A DNA stretch of 64,000 nucleotides from Candidatus Altimarinota bacterium (GTDB lineage Bacteria; Patescibacteriota; Gracilibacteria; Absconditabacterales; Absconditicoccaceae). Both the position numbers and the translations under genes were made by a program. The notes beneath the pieces are model-generated. The model saw only the letters and a list, made by a program, of their open reading frames with translations. It ran no database searches and was not told the origin of the DNA. The stretch is from positions 16,756-80,755 of the forward strand of contig JAIPIU010000006.1 in the NCBI GenBank assembly GCA_021734475.1. The letters are read 5' to 3'. This document shows, piece after piece, positions 9,029-20,208 of the stretch. The stretch's first letter is position 1. Every line of letters starts with the position of its first letter.

Positions 9029-10036
9029 GTGACTTGAATAATAGTAAGTGTATGACCGACAACAAACAACAAAGACAAACTATTAAAACTCTACGAAAAT
9101 TGAGTCAGAATTTTAAGATTCAATTTTTCTCATCGAAAACACGAAGATACAAAAAAACTTATAGATGAAATAAGGGAACTAGAAAAAGAACTTGCATGAA
9201 ATTTTTGTCTTTTAGGAGACTTGAGATGACCATGAATAAGAACTGGTGATCTAAAAGAACCAGTAACATACAAATATGATGAAACATTTAAAATAGTAAA
9301 TAAAAAAAAATTAGTAGATAATCCCAAGACTATATATTGTGACTATATAAGATTAATAAGAGATATTGAAGTAAACAACAAAATAGTAATAGACTCATGA
9401 CTTTTTGAAGTAAAAGTCATAGAAAAACATAAAAATCATATAATTGTCAAAGCGCTAAATTCCGCCACTATCACGTCCAAAAGACATATAAACTTACCAG
9501 GATTATCAATAAAACTACCAAGTTTAACTGACAAAGATAAAGAAGATATAGTATTTTGTATCAAAAATCATTTTGATTATATGGCATTAAGCTTTGTTAG
9601 AAAAAAAGAAGATATAATTGAATTAAAAAAATATCTAAACAGCAATAAAAGTTTTAGCATGAAAATTATAGCAAAAATAGAAAATCAAGAATGAATAAAC
9701 AATATTTCTGATATAATAAATGTTTCTGATTCCATAATGATTGCAAGATGAGATTTATGAGCAGAATTACCTATAGAAAATATACCTGATCATCAAATGA
9801 GAATAATTAAAAAAACAAAATCTAAATCAAAAAAAGTAATAGTGGCTACTCAAATGCTAGAAAGCATGATATCAAATCCAATTCCAACCAGAGCAGAAAT
9901 AAGTGATATATTTTATGCTGTTTTACAATGAGCAGATTATTTGATGTTATCATGAGAAACTTCTATATGAAAACATCCCGTAAAGTGTGTTAAGATAATG
10001 AACAAAGTTATTGCTGAGGCACAAAAATACATTTAA
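9029..10036 (+). CDS. pyk: pyruvate kinase, short form
   Basis: Converts phosphoenolpyruvate and ADP to pyruvate and ATP. Conserved parts are in order: IIVSVGPTTNN at the start, RFNFSHRKHED, LLGDLRGPGIRTG, MKIIAKIEN, ARGDLGAE (about 239) and ATQMLESM (about 273). At 335 residues it holds the barrel and lid domains but lacks the C-terminal regulatory domain of the usual 470-residue enzyme, so allosteric control by effectors binding that domain is unlikely. No ATG lies before the conserved start, so GTG at 9029 is chosen. It leads the carbon cluster and ends 17 bases before the next gene. Confidence 0.9.
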
Positions 10037-10052
10037 ACACTAAAATAAAAAA

Positions 10053-10919
10053 ATGATTCATACTGTAAGTAAAGAAAATTCTGATTATTTATTACAAGAT
10101 CAAAATCTACAAAGCTGAGATAACCATATAAGCTGAGAACTTTTTGATAATCTTGATCGAAAAGAAAAAATGGAGTTAGAAAAAAAACAATGAGATATAC
10201 ATAAATTACGAGAAGTTTTTTCATATTTCTTTGAAACAGATGGTTTATGAAATTATTGTTGTTATACAAAAAATCCAAAACAATGCAGTGATTGATCAGA
10301 TTTATATAGCATTATAAAACACAACTGACAAGATATGATAATCAAAGTATGAGCATGAGAATTCAATACAGACGTATTCAATACATGATGAGTAAAAGAA
10401 TTAAAATGATTTTATAACACACCTATACCATTATTTGTAGTAAATCAATCAGATTGATATCTTGCTGATGAACATACTAAACAACTAAGAGATAATGATC
10501 CAAAAGAATATTTAAATGAACATGCAGTTATAATAATCCCCAAATGATGAAAAGCCTATATTCGTTGATATAAAGATAGAAAAAATCAAATAAATTTTGG
10601 TGATATAAACATTAAAGATTATGAAAACACTATTGCTGAATGAAGACTAGCAATACTTCAAAAAGAATTTCCAAATTGACAATTCCAAGAATGTTTAAAA
10701 ATTATAGAAAAATTTCAAGAAATGGATTTCGAAAAATTTTATAATACAGTACGAAAAAATAATCAATATCTAGATGAAAGTCAAAATAAATTATTATGAT
10801 GTTTTCGAAATATGTGAGTTTATAGAGTCTGAAGCTGAGTATGAGACACAAAAGCATATCAATCTCTATACGATTTAATACAAAGCTTCAATCTAGCAAA
10901 TCAAACATTTATAAAATAA
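10053..10919 (+). CDS. 288-aa unknown protein of the carbon cluster
   Basis: Not recognised. The protein is soluble, without signal peptide or membrane segments, and rich in Lys, Asp, Asn and Tyr. Visible segments are a helical charged N-terminus, ETDGLGNYCCYTKNPKQC with four close cysteines, a GAGEFNTDVFNTGGV turn-rich part and a helical C-terminus. It is tightly packed between pyruvate kinase and ribose-1,5-bisphosphate isomerase (16 and 7 bases), so it is almost certainly in their transcript. A role in the same pathway is inference from position only. Confidence 0.75.
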
Positions 10920-10926
10920 AAACAAA

Positions 10927-11940
10927 ATGGCTAAATATCAAAACATTACAAAAAACATAAACGATGATTTATTAAAACTAAATAATGTTTTTGAAATAGC
11001 CAAAGATATCAAATCAATCAGTATCCAATGAGCAACTAATATTGCTAGAGAATGAATAAAAATATTATGAATAGAAATATCTAAACAAAAATTCTGATCA
11101 TTAAAAGAATTAGAAAAATTTCTTTTTACAGCAAGTAGTATGCTATCACAAGCCAGAGAAACCGAACCAATGCTATTTAATTGATTAACATACTGTAAAC
11201 AAAAATATTATGAGAGATTAAAAAAAACAAATAATATAAAAACATTACAAGATACAATAAGTAAAGCAGCAAAAGATTATGTAGAAGAAATACAAAAAGA
11301 AGAAAAAATTAGACCAATTATTTGAGAAAAAACTATAAAATCAAAATATAATATAATGACTCACTGTCATTCATGATCAGTAATAAAAATACTAACAACA
11401 GCATGGAGTAATTGAAAAGAAATACACGTATACAATACAGAGACAAGGCCTCTCTATCAGTGAAGAAAAACATCTAATGATTTGGTAAATGCATGAGTTC
11501 CAAATACTATGATTACAGATTCTTCTGCACCATTTTTTACAGACAATATACATGAATCACATGTAAATATAGATATGGTAATCATATGATCTGATGCAAT
11601 CAAATTAAATGGAAGTGTGTATAATAAAATCTGAAGTTTTTCAATAGCTTTAGCAGCCCGACACAGCAAAATACCTGTTTATATTGTATGATCATTACTA
11701 AAAATAGATACAGAAAATACAGTAAAAATAGAAGTTAGAGATGGTAAAGAACTTCGACCCGATAGACCACAATGATTAGAAATCATAAATTATGCTTTTG
11801 ATATGGTACCAGCAAAGTTTATTACATGAATAATTACAGAATTTGGTATAATTAAACCAAAAGATTTAAAAAAAGCCATCAAAAAACACTATCCACGAAT
11901 GTTAACAAAATCAAAAAATTGACAAAAAAATAGAAACTAA
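10927..11940 (+). CDS. ribose-1,5-bisphosphate isomerase (eIF2B-like family)
   Basis: Isomerises ribose-1,5-bisphosphate to ribulose-1,5-bisphosphate, the substrate of RuBisCO. The 337-residue protein has the eIF2B/MtnA fold signatures: THCHSGS with the candidate catalytic Cys at about 147, ETRPLYQG, and IIGSDAIKLNGSVYNKIGS with the catalytic Asp at about 223. Translation initiation factor 2B or methylthioribose-1-phosphate isomerase are family alternatives, but position next to RuBisCO and AMP phosphorylase decides for the AMP-pathway enzyme. Many glycines are UGA. Confidence 0.92.
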
Positions 11941-11979
11941 TTAAACTTAAATATAACTTTATAATTAAAATATTACAAA

Positions 11980-12411
11980 ATGTTAAAACCAGATACAAAA
12001 GAATTCCTTTGAGAAGTTAAATCAGATATAAAAGAATTTTGAAGAAAATTCTTAGACAAATTAACAGGAAAAGAAAAAGCTGAAAAAGAAAAATATAGAG
12101 AAGAGTTTTACCAAGATTTAAAATCGTTGTCATATGAACAAAAGGAGTTTTTTATTTGAGTAATAAATTATGCCAAAGAAGATTGACGAGATTTTTCAAT
12201 AACTACTACTGTAAATGAAAATCGACCCGAAGATTATAATAAAATTATGAAAATTTTTTGATGATTATCACAATCATTTTTATTAGATTATAATAAGGTA
12301 ATAGAAATATTAAATAAAGAAAAATATAATAAGCCAAGTGAAGATGAAATAAACTACGAAAATTTAAAAAAACAGAATGAATTAGAAAATTTAAAAAATA
12401 AATTAAACTAA
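11980..12411 (+). CDS. 143-aa unknown protein between isomerase and RuBisCO
   Basis: Not recognised. A small, charged, helical protein with Lys/Glu-rich ends and a central hydrophobic stretch (FFIGVINYAKEDG). It is flanked by gaps of about 40 bases and shares strand and orientation with the pathway enzymes. It has UGA codons, so it is native. Its position immediately before RuBisCO is where other bacteria sometimes keep activases or chaperones, but no AAA or chaperone motif is present here. Confidence 0.7.
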
Positions 12412-12452
12412 AATAAATTACAAATCTTTTAAATCTTTAAAATTAAAACAAA

Positions 12453-13913
12453 ATGACAATTCAAGAACTTATCCAAACTTTAAATCCGCATCAAGCGGCT
12501 TATATCAATATGGATCTCAAAGATCCAAAAAATTGAGATTATATGCTAGCTTGTTTTCATCTTATTCCTGGTTGAAAATTAAACATTTTACAGGCTGCAT
12601 GTGAAGCATCTGCAGAATCTAGTACATGAACAAATTTTCTTGTACAAACAGAAACTACATATTCCAAACTTTTAAATGCACTAGTTTACAAACTTGATTT
12701 AGAAAAAAATCTAGTATGGATTGCATATCCACGAAGATTATTCGATAGATGATGAAATGTTCAGAATATTTTAACATATATAGCTGGTAATGTTTTTTGA
12801 ATGAAAGAAGTTAGTGCTCTTAAACTAATAGATGTGCGATTTCCACCAGCAATGTTGGAACAATATGATTGACCAAGTTATACTCTAGATGATATGAGAA
12901 AATATTTAAACGTATACGACAGACCAATATTGGGAACAATAGTAAAACCAAAAATGTGATTAACTTCTGCAGAATATGCAGAGGTAGCATATGATTTCCG
13001 AGTATGAGGTTGAGATTTTGTAAAAAACGACGAACCACAAGCTGATCAAGATTTCTGTCCTTATGATAAAATGGTAAACCATATCAAAGAAGCTATGGAA
13101 AAAGCAGTCAAAGAAACATGAAACAAAAAAGTTCATTCATTTAATGTATCAGCTCCAGATTATGATACAATGATTTCTAGATGTGAAATGATAGTAAATT
13201 CATGAATGGAAAAATGATCATATGCTTTTCTAATCGATTGAACAACAGCTTGATGGATGGCAGTACAGACACTTAGAAGAAAATATCCTGACGTATTTAT
13301 ACATTTTCATAGAGCATGACATGGCGCTTTCACAAGACCAGAAAATCCAATATGATACTCAGTATTAGTGTTGTCCAAATTTGCAAGATTAGCTGGAGCA
13401 TCAGGCATACATACATGAACAGCTTGAGTAGGTAAAATGGCTTGAACACCTCAAGAAGATGTAACAGCTGCTCATAATATATTTTGATTACAAGAACCAT
13501 GACATATTTTTGAACAATCACGATGAACAATACCTGAAAATGATAAAGATCGAATAAAAAACGTACAAGAAGATCATCATCAACATGTAACTCTAGATGA
13601 TGATTCTCGAAGATGATTAAAAAAATGCTGTCCCATAATATCATGAGGACTAAATCCTACATTACTCAAACCATTTATGGATATAATGTGAAATTCAGAC
13701 TTTATCACAACAATGTGAGCTGGTTGTCATGCTCATCCATGATGAACAAAAAGATGAGCTACTGCTCTAGTGCAATCATGTGAAGCACATAAACAATGAA
13801 TAGATATTCACGAATATGCAAAAGATCATCCAGAATTAGCTGAAGCTATCGAATTTTTTGAAAAAAAAGAAAATAAAGAAGTCAGACATGCGGCTAGAAG
13901 AGAATCTAACTAA
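12453..13913 (+). CDS. rbcL: RuBisCO large subunit, form II/III type
   Basis: Carboxylates ribulose-1,5-bisphosphate to two 3-phosphoglycerates. The 486-residue protein has all catalytic parts: IVKPKMGL (Lys165, Lys167), GGGDFVKNDEPQ with the carbamylated Lys191 and metal ligands Asp193 and Glu194, HFHRAGHGAFTR (His286), loop 6 GTAGVGKMAGT (Lys328) and ISGGLNP. The residue numbers almost coincide with Rhodospirillum rubrum form II, while the HRAGHGAFTR motif is form III-like; this mixture is the II/III type. No small subunit is encoded. UGA codes for several active-site glycines. Confidence 0.97.
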
Positions 13914-13962
13914 TCTTTACTTTAATATAACATTGAAACATTTTAACATTTAAACAATATTT

Positions 13963-15468
13963 ATGTCCGAAGTATTTCACGCAAAAACAAAATTAATCGA
14001 CATCAAAGATTGAGAAGAATTGATAGTAATTCTAAACGAACAAGAAGCTCGAGAATATGGTATCAGTTCTACAGACAAAGTATCTATATTTTATAAATGA
14101 AAAGAAATAGTACTAAATGCCGATCTTTCAAAGAATCTTGTTAAACCAAGAGAAATTTGACTATTCAAGGATGTTTCTGAAAAATATAAAATCAAAGCAA
14201 ATGAAATAGTTTGAATATCATTCACCAAAACAGATTGAGACGCATTAGATGCACTAAAAAAATGAATAAAAGGAGGAAAATTAAATCAAAAAGATATTCA
14301 TTCTATTATGAAAGATATTTCAGATAATCGTTTTACAGATACTCTATTAACCTATTTTTCTGCTCTATGATTTTTCAAAAAAACTCCTGATAAAGAATTA
14401 TATCGAATGACCAAGGCTATGGCAGAAACATGAGAAATGCTACATTTTGATTGAATAGTAGCCGATAAACATTGTATGTGATGAGTACCAGGAAATGAAA
14501 CAACTATGATCATGATTCCTCTACTTGCATCTCTATGAATCAAAATGCCAAAAACATTTTCCAAATCTATAACTACTCCAGCAGCTACCGGTGAATGTGT
14601 AGATGTTTTAATGGATATATCATTTAGCAAAAAAGAAATTGAAAATTTAGTTAAAAAAGAAAACTGTTGTTTAGTTCGATGATGATGATTGGATTTGGCA
14701 CCAGCTGATGAAAAGCTTATCAAAGTTGCATATCCTTTATCCATGCAATCATTTTCAAGAACAGTTATTAGTATCATGGCAAAGAAGTACGCTATTGGAA
14801 TAAATCATTCTCTAATAGATATCCCAGTATGACCAACAGCCAAAGTGGTAGATAGAAAAACCGCATTACGATTAAAAAAGAAATATGAATATGTATGAAA
14901 AAAACTCTGAATGAAAATGATAGTTGAGATTACTGACGCACAAGAACCTATCTGAGCATGAATTTGACCTCATCTTCAAGTTAGAGAAGTACTTAGAGTT
15001 CTTCAACAACATGAGCTTAGACCTATGGATCTTCAAAACAAAGCAATTCATTTATGTTCAAAAGTTATAGAACTTGTTTGAATGGCAAAATGAAAAAAAG
15101 CATATGAAATGGCTTATGCTCAATTAAAATCTTGAGCAGCTTGGAAAAAAATGCAAAGAATTATCAAAGCACAAAGATGAAAAAACCCAAATATTAAATC
15201 TGAAGATCTACAATTATGAAAATTTAAAAAAGAAGTAAAAGCAGAAAAAGCTTGAACAATAAAAAAAATAGATCTGAAATTAATAAACAGCACAACTAGA
15301 ACATTATGATCTCCTATCGATGAAAAAGCATGACTTTATCTTCACAAAAAACTTTGAGATAAGGTAAAAGAAAACGATATTATATATACAATGTATGCTA
15401 GTGAAAAATCAAAAATTGATATGGCACTAGATGGATTAAAATGAAAAAAAATGTACGAAATTAAATAA
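13963..15468 (+). CDS. AMP phosphorylase
   Basis: Phosphorolyses AMP (and possibly CMP/UMP) to the base and ribose-1,5-bisphosphate, the first step of the nucleotide-salvage route to RuBisCO. The 501-residue protein belongs to the thymidine/pyrimidine phosphorylase family: ADKHCMGGVPGNETT, TTPAATGECVDVLMD and a C-terminal biotinyl-like domain ending in LHKKLGDKVKEND. The N-terminal extension of about 85 residues is typical of the archaeal and candidate-phyla enzymes rather than of DeoA. It ends the cluster and is followed by two hairpins. Confidence 0.95.
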
Positions 15469-15481
15469 ACTTTAACACTTG

Positions 15482-15520
15482 CACCGGGGTTAATATACAA
15501 ACAAAATCAAACCCCGGGTG
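15482..15520 (+). repeat. G/C-rich hairpin after AMP phosphorylase
   Basis: CACCGGGGTT and AACCCCGGGTG are near-complementary across an 18-base A-rich loop. It lies just before the terminator and may protect the 3' end of the transcript. Confidence 0.7.
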
Positions 15521-15532
15521 ATACAAAAGAAA

Positions 15533-15574
15533 ACAAAAAATCCCGCCAAAATTTCACACGCGGGATTTTTTTTA
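15533..15574 (+). terminator. intrinsic terminator of the RuBisCO cluster
   Basis: TCCCGC (15541) pairs with GCGGGA (15560), extended by A and T runs on either side, followed by eight T. Confidence 0.92.
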
Positions 15575-15582
15575 TAAATAGT

Positions 15583-15644
15583 GTCATTGCGAGGAATAAA
15601 ATGACGAAGCAATCTTAAGATCGCCACGCTACACTAGCGATGAC
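15583..15644. repeat. 62-bp palindromic dispersed-type element
   Basis: GTCATTGCGAG and CTAGCGATGAC form imperfect terminal inverted repeats enclosing GAAGCAATC and an ATCTTAAGAT palindrome. The left end is shared with the insertion in gatB. Such non-coding palindromes are scattered through many bacterial genomes. Confidence 0.7.
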
Positions 15645-15662
15645 AAAAATTTAGAAGTAAAT

Positions 15663-16448
15663 TTATCAACCATTTATTTCTAATCTTCTAACTGCCCTAT
15701 TATACATAAATAATATCACTCCAAATATTATAATCAATCGTCAAACTTGAATAGGAAAATAATTCCAGAAAAAATTTATATCTCATGTACTAAAAAACTT
15801 TGCTGGTGCATACAGATAATATTTGAAAGGAAAAAATTCTGCAATTACTCTCAACCAATGAGGATATATATCCAATGGGAAAAATAATCATCCAAATATA
15901 AAATATAATTTATTTATAAATAACTTTACAAAAGTACTATCTTCAAGCATAAACGCAAACATAGCTATCAAAAGTGACATCAATGACAAAAGTCATATTC
16001 AAACCAAAAATGATATTAAAAACAAAACTAAATTATTTATTCCAAACCATGGGAATGCTCATAAAAACAAGAATATTATTATTCAACAAAATATTCATAC
16101 AATGAATATATTAATCAAGTTTTTGAAAAAAGTTTGAGAAAAATATAATCACACAAAATGAACTGGTTTATTTAGATACATTATTATTGATCAGCTTTTT
16201 ACATCATCTATAAGAGTTTGATCTCTCCAGTTTGTCATTACTATTTCTGTAATGAAAACATACCAAGCATATAATCAGATTGATATACCAGCTATATTGT
16301 CTACTCATTTTGCATTAGCTCCAAAATACGCAAGATTAGTCAATACAAATATCAAAAACAATAGATGGATATTAGATAATATCAACATATATGAATAATA
16401 AAATATTTCTTTCACAAAATAAAATCAGATTTTTATATATTTCAACAT
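15663..16448 (-). CDS. ABC-2 type exporter permease (second subunit)
   Basis: A 261-residue polytopic membrane protein with about six hydrophobic segments. The ending YNRAVRRLEINGG and overall size fit the DUF990-like ABC-2 permeases, which occur as a pair with one ATPase. It is the last gene of the ATPase-permease-permease unit, 176 bases behind its partner because a block of palindromic repeats lies between them. Substrate unknown; relatives export lipids, peptides or drugs. Confidence 0.85.
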
Positions 16449-16469
16449 TTTAGCTAGTTATTTATTAAA

Positions 16470-16622
16470 TGATCCTCTTTGTAAGAGGACTTAGTTTTAT
16501 CCCCCTAAAAAGGGGAACTAAGGGGGTTCTTTTTTTTCGTAATTTACTCAACCTCCCCAACCCCTCCTTACAAAGGAGGGTAATCAAAACCACCCAGTCC
16601 CTCCTTATTAGGATGGTTTTAG
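16470..16622. repeat. cluster of G/C-rich palindromic repeats
   Basis: Three hairpins lie side by side in the spacer between the permease genes: CCTCTTTGTAAGAGG (16474), CCCCCT-AAAAA-GGGG with a following GGGGG (16501-16526), and AAAACCA...TGGTTTT enclosing CTCCTTATTAGG (16586-16620). They are far richer in G and C than the surroundings. An 89-codon open frame through them is not a gene. Confidence 0.75.
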
Positions 16623-16624
16623 TA

Positions 16625-17413
16625 TTACATCTGCACTACAAGATTTCCACTACTATATCTTCCAAGTCACCTTCTAAATATTCATATCCCTATCAAAAAC
16701 ATCAATACACTAGATCATATCAATATAATCCAATTTAATAAACTAGACTCACCTACTATCATTTGATATGGTAAATATACTCATGGATAAAGTCATATCA
16801 CAGATATAAGAACAAACAAAAGTTTATCTGATTGAAATATTGTGGGTGGATAACTACCAAACACCAAGAAAAAACTTTGAAAAAGATCTCTTACCTTTGA
16901 TCATTTTTGAAGCCAAAAAGATATAGATCATATCATAATAAATAGTCCAGTAGCAAATATCAAAGTTATAGAAACTATAATAAGCCACTTTAAAGCAAAT
17001 ATATACCAAATTCCTTCATAAAAATATATTGCATAGACAAACATAGCTATAAAAGAAAATAATACATCACCCAAGTTATGAACTTTTATTTTTGATAAAA
17101 TTATAAATTTCAATGTATCTAATGGAAATGACAAATAATAATCCAGTTTTCACTCTTCTATAATATTTGGCAAATCTCATATATTTGAGAATATTCAGTT
17201 AACTATTGCATATTGAAAAGCTATAATCGAATGTATCAAAAGAAAATTACCAAAAGTTAATCAAGTTCAAGTAAAATATCCTAGAAATATTATAAAGACA
17301 GATAAAAAGATAAAATCATTTATCACCATAGTTATCATACCTAGAATAAAATTTAACCTATATTCTAGCTGCTCTCTAAAAGCAAATTTTAAAATATTTA
17401 AGCTTTTTTTCAT
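16625..17413 (-). CDS. ABC-2 type exporter permease (first subunit)
   Basis: A 262-residue membrane protein with about six hydrophobic segments. The end, GIFRRGLGRYSSGN, is the signature tail of DUF990-like ABC-2 permeases. It follows the ATPase gene by 87 bases, in the order ATPase-permease-permease typical of this exporter family. Confidence 0.85.
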
Positions 17414-17447
17414 TATTAATTATTTAATTTAAAACCTTATATCTTTC

Positions 17448-17476
17448 GTAAGGAACGGTTTGAAACCGTTCCCTAC
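17448..17476. repeat. perfect palindrome in the ABC operon
   Basis: GGAACGGTTTGAAACCGTTCC (17452-17472) is a 10-base-arm palindrome in the spacer between ATPase and first permease. It is not followed by a T run, so it is more likely a mobile palindromic repeat or processing site than a terminator. Confidence 0.75.
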
Positions 17477-17500
17477 AATTTTTATCGTAAGCGTAGCGAA

Positions 17501-18418
17501 CTATTTATAAAATTGTTCAATAATTTCTTCCAAAGGTACGTTCTGTATTTCCAAATCTTTTATCTTCTTGTTTTCATATAATTCTTTGATAGCCATCTCT
17601 ACAAATTTTGCTTCATTTGGTACTTCTATATCATTTCGTTCCAGACTTCATTTTTCTTTATAACTTATAAATTTTTTATTAGCATATTTTTTCATAAGAT
17701 CTTCAATCTGACCATCATATAGTACTTCTCATCTATTTATAATAATAGCTCTATCACATAAATTCTCTACATCTTTAAGATCATGCGAAGTAAGAAAAAT
17801 TGTAATATTTTCTTCTTTATGAATTTCATTTAATATCTCATACAAAACTTTCTTTGCGATTATATCTAATCCGACAGTAGGCTCATCTAGAAATATTGCT
17901 TTAGGATTATGAAGAAGTGATGCTACTATTTCTCATTTCATTCTCTGTCCCAAACTAAGTTTTCTAACTGGTTGATTGATAAACTCATCGATTCAGAATC
18001 TTTTTACAAATCTATCTAATCTCTTCTCAAAAACATCTTGCGGTATATCATAGATAATTTTAAAAAAGTTAAAACTATCCATCAAAGGCAAATGATAAAG
18101 AAGCTGACTCCTCTGACCAAAAACTGAAGAAGTAAATTTTGATATTTCTTTTCTTTGTTTTTTTGGATCTTTATCAAAAATACTAATTTCTCCTTTATCA
18201 TAATGTAATATACCAAGCATAGCTTTGATAGTAGTAGATTTTCCTGCTCCATTTGGTCATATAAAAGCTACTTTTTCTCATTGATCAATCTCAAAATTAA
18301 TTCATTTCAAAGCTTGAAAATCTTCATACTTTGGGATAAATAAATTTTTAAACCAAGATCAGTTTTTGATTCTTTTCTTAAATATTTTTTCTACATTTTT
18401 TACAACCAACATACGCAT
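17501..18418 (-). CDS. ABC-2 exporter ATP-binding protein
   Basis: A 305-residue ATPase that powers the two permeases downstream. Walker A GPNGAGKST is at residues 54-62, the Q-loop is in VFGQRSQL, the signature LSLGQRMK and Walker B AIFLDEPTVGLD follow, and the switch histidine is in TSHDLKD. The N-terminal 40 residues and C-terminal 70 residues are family-typical extensions of NatA/DUF990-associated ATPases. It is divergent from the lipoprotein gene at 18886, with a 467-base spacer holding the shared regulatory region. Confidence 0.93.
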
Positions 18419-18885
18419 TTTTTTATAATTTAAACAAATAAATCTCTAAACATTTATAAACTCTTTTCAATCTGCAATTTTTTAATTTTTAATTTTTCAT
18501 TTTTCATTAAATAAAACCCCCTAGTAATCACACATAGAGAGGTTTTAAATAGACGTAATTCTTTTATATACTGTAAATTCTTAATTTTTAATTCTACATT
18601 CTTAATTTAAGTAAACTCTCTATTGTTGATCGATAATTTCTCATTCAATCACAAAACACTGACACGTTTAACGGTGTTTCAATTGCAAGAATTGATGTGT
18701 GTTTGAAATTAAAATTATTCATAATTACTAGAAAGGGGGTTAAACTTTTCGTTGCTACGTTTTTACATTTTTACGTTGCTACATTAGTAAATACGAAATA
18801 AATCAGTTTCTGTGACAAAAATCTTTATTGACTTTATAATAGACTTAAATAAATTCTGATCGATTTATTACATAATTATTTTTAA
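18419..18885. other. divergent intergenic region, no gene seen
   Basis: This 467-base spacer separates the ABC operon (minus) from a lipoprotein gene (plus). It has AATTCTTAATT-type repeats near 18590, a weak hairpin AAAACC...GGTTTT at 18513-18546, two direct copies of CGTTGCTAC about 20 bases apart (near 18750 and 18770) and a plus-strand promoter candidate at 18811. No open frame with coding character or tRNA was found on either strand. Confidence 0.6.
18811..18840 (+). promoter_or_regulatory. candidate promoter of the 418-aa lipoprotein gene
   Basis: TGTGAC at 18811 and TATAAT at 18835-18840 with an 18-base spacer, 45 bases before the ATG. Confidence 0.45.
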
Positions 18886-20142
18886 ATGGTAAAAAAAATA
18901 TTACTTTCTATTACTTTATTATCTTTGATATTTCTAGTTTGATGTCGAGATCCAGATCCATGTGAAGATTCACCAGATAGTAAACATTGTTATCAAAATA
19001 AAGCTGTAGAAGCATGAGATGCATCTCTTTGTAAAAAAATAGACTGAAAAGAATTTAAACAATACTGATCTAACCCACCTAGAGATAAATGTTACATGAT
19101 GGTAGCCGCACAAAATAACGATTATAGCTTGTGTAGCAAAATCAAATGATGAGAAATGTCATATACAAAAGAAGATTGTGTTTTCGAAGTAATCAATGAA
19201 AATAATGATCCTCAATGATGTGATCGTCTAAAATGAGATGATAGGTATGAAGAATGTAACGAAACTTTCCGTTCAGCAAATTCACTGGTTATGAAAGATC
19301 AAATAATAGATGATTTAACTCAACAAATAAAAGACGATCCAGAAAATGAAGAACTAAAAGCCCAACTTCAAAAAGAAATGGATGCTAAAAAGAAATTATT
19401 TCCATTTTTATCATCAGAAGAACAATCAAATTATATAAAAGAACATAGAGAAAAAATAATGGAAGATGTAGACGATAGTGACGTACAATCATCAATAGCA
19501 AAAGAATTTAATCAGTTTAAAAAAGATAATCCTGATACTGATGTTATAACAATGTTAGATAAAATGAAAGATATAGCAGATAAACAAAAATTAATGAAAA
19601 GAATTGATGAAGATGCAAATGCACTCGTAGATACAGTCAAAGAACAAATGACAGATCTTGCTCAACAATGACAAGATGCAATCACGGATGCTATGAAAGA
19701 AAAAGCAAGTGAACGAATTAAGGAAAATTGATGAGATAACTTAAAACGAAGTTTAAAAAATTTAGAATGGATGAAAGATAAATATGACAAAGCATCAGAA
19801 GAATATGCAGCAATACAAGAAAAATATAATAAATTAAAAGAAACCTATGATAAAATAAATAATATTTACAACAAAATGGATAGTTTCGATACTCTAGTTG
19901 CTCAATGAAAAATTACAGCAGATAAAGCAAAAGTATTAAAATGAGCAGTACTTTTACAAAACTGATTAACAACAGTAACTGAATATGTACCAGTATTTGG
20001 AAGTACTATATCCAAAATCACAGACGCTACATTTGAAGCTACAATGAAATTTGCACAAAAAAGAGCCGAAAGAGCAACTGCATTAGATAAATGTATTGAT
20101 GACCCACTAAATTGTGATACCGATAGTATAAGTGGATATTAA
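18886..20142 (+). CDS. 418-aa lipoprotein with coiled-coil body
   Basis: The signal ends in a lipobox LVGC at residues 17-20. The next 110 residues hold about ten cysteines in short CxxxxC spacings (DPCEDSPDSKHC, LCSKIKGGEMS), suggesting disulphide-bonded repeats. From residue 135 on it is strongly helical and charged, with long Lys/Glu/Asp/Gln heptad-like runs and few glycines, then a short hydrophobic stretch (TEYVPVFGSTISKI). No enzyme family recognised; a surface adhesin or structural lipoprotein is plausible. Preceded by a promoter-like sequence. Confidence 0.8.
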
Positions 20143-20208
20143 TATACTTGCAAAACAACAATTAAATCAATATTAATAAACTCCAATTTAAAATCTGAAT
20201 AAAAATAA

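Noticed and set aside
13330..14777. Minus-strand open frames (13330-13644 and 14352-14777) opposite RuBisCO and AMP phosphorylase
   Set aside because: They are antisense shadows of genes with strong family matches; on the minus strand the frequent UGA become TCA, lengthening spurious frames.
16469..16738. 89-codon plus-strand open frame between the permease genes
   Set aside because: It runs through palindromic repeats and then antisense to the first permease, has low-complexity composition and no start signal.
18513..18546. Terminator in the 18.4-18.9 kb spacer
   Set aside because: Only about six pairs with a long loop, and it lies upstream of both divergent genes.
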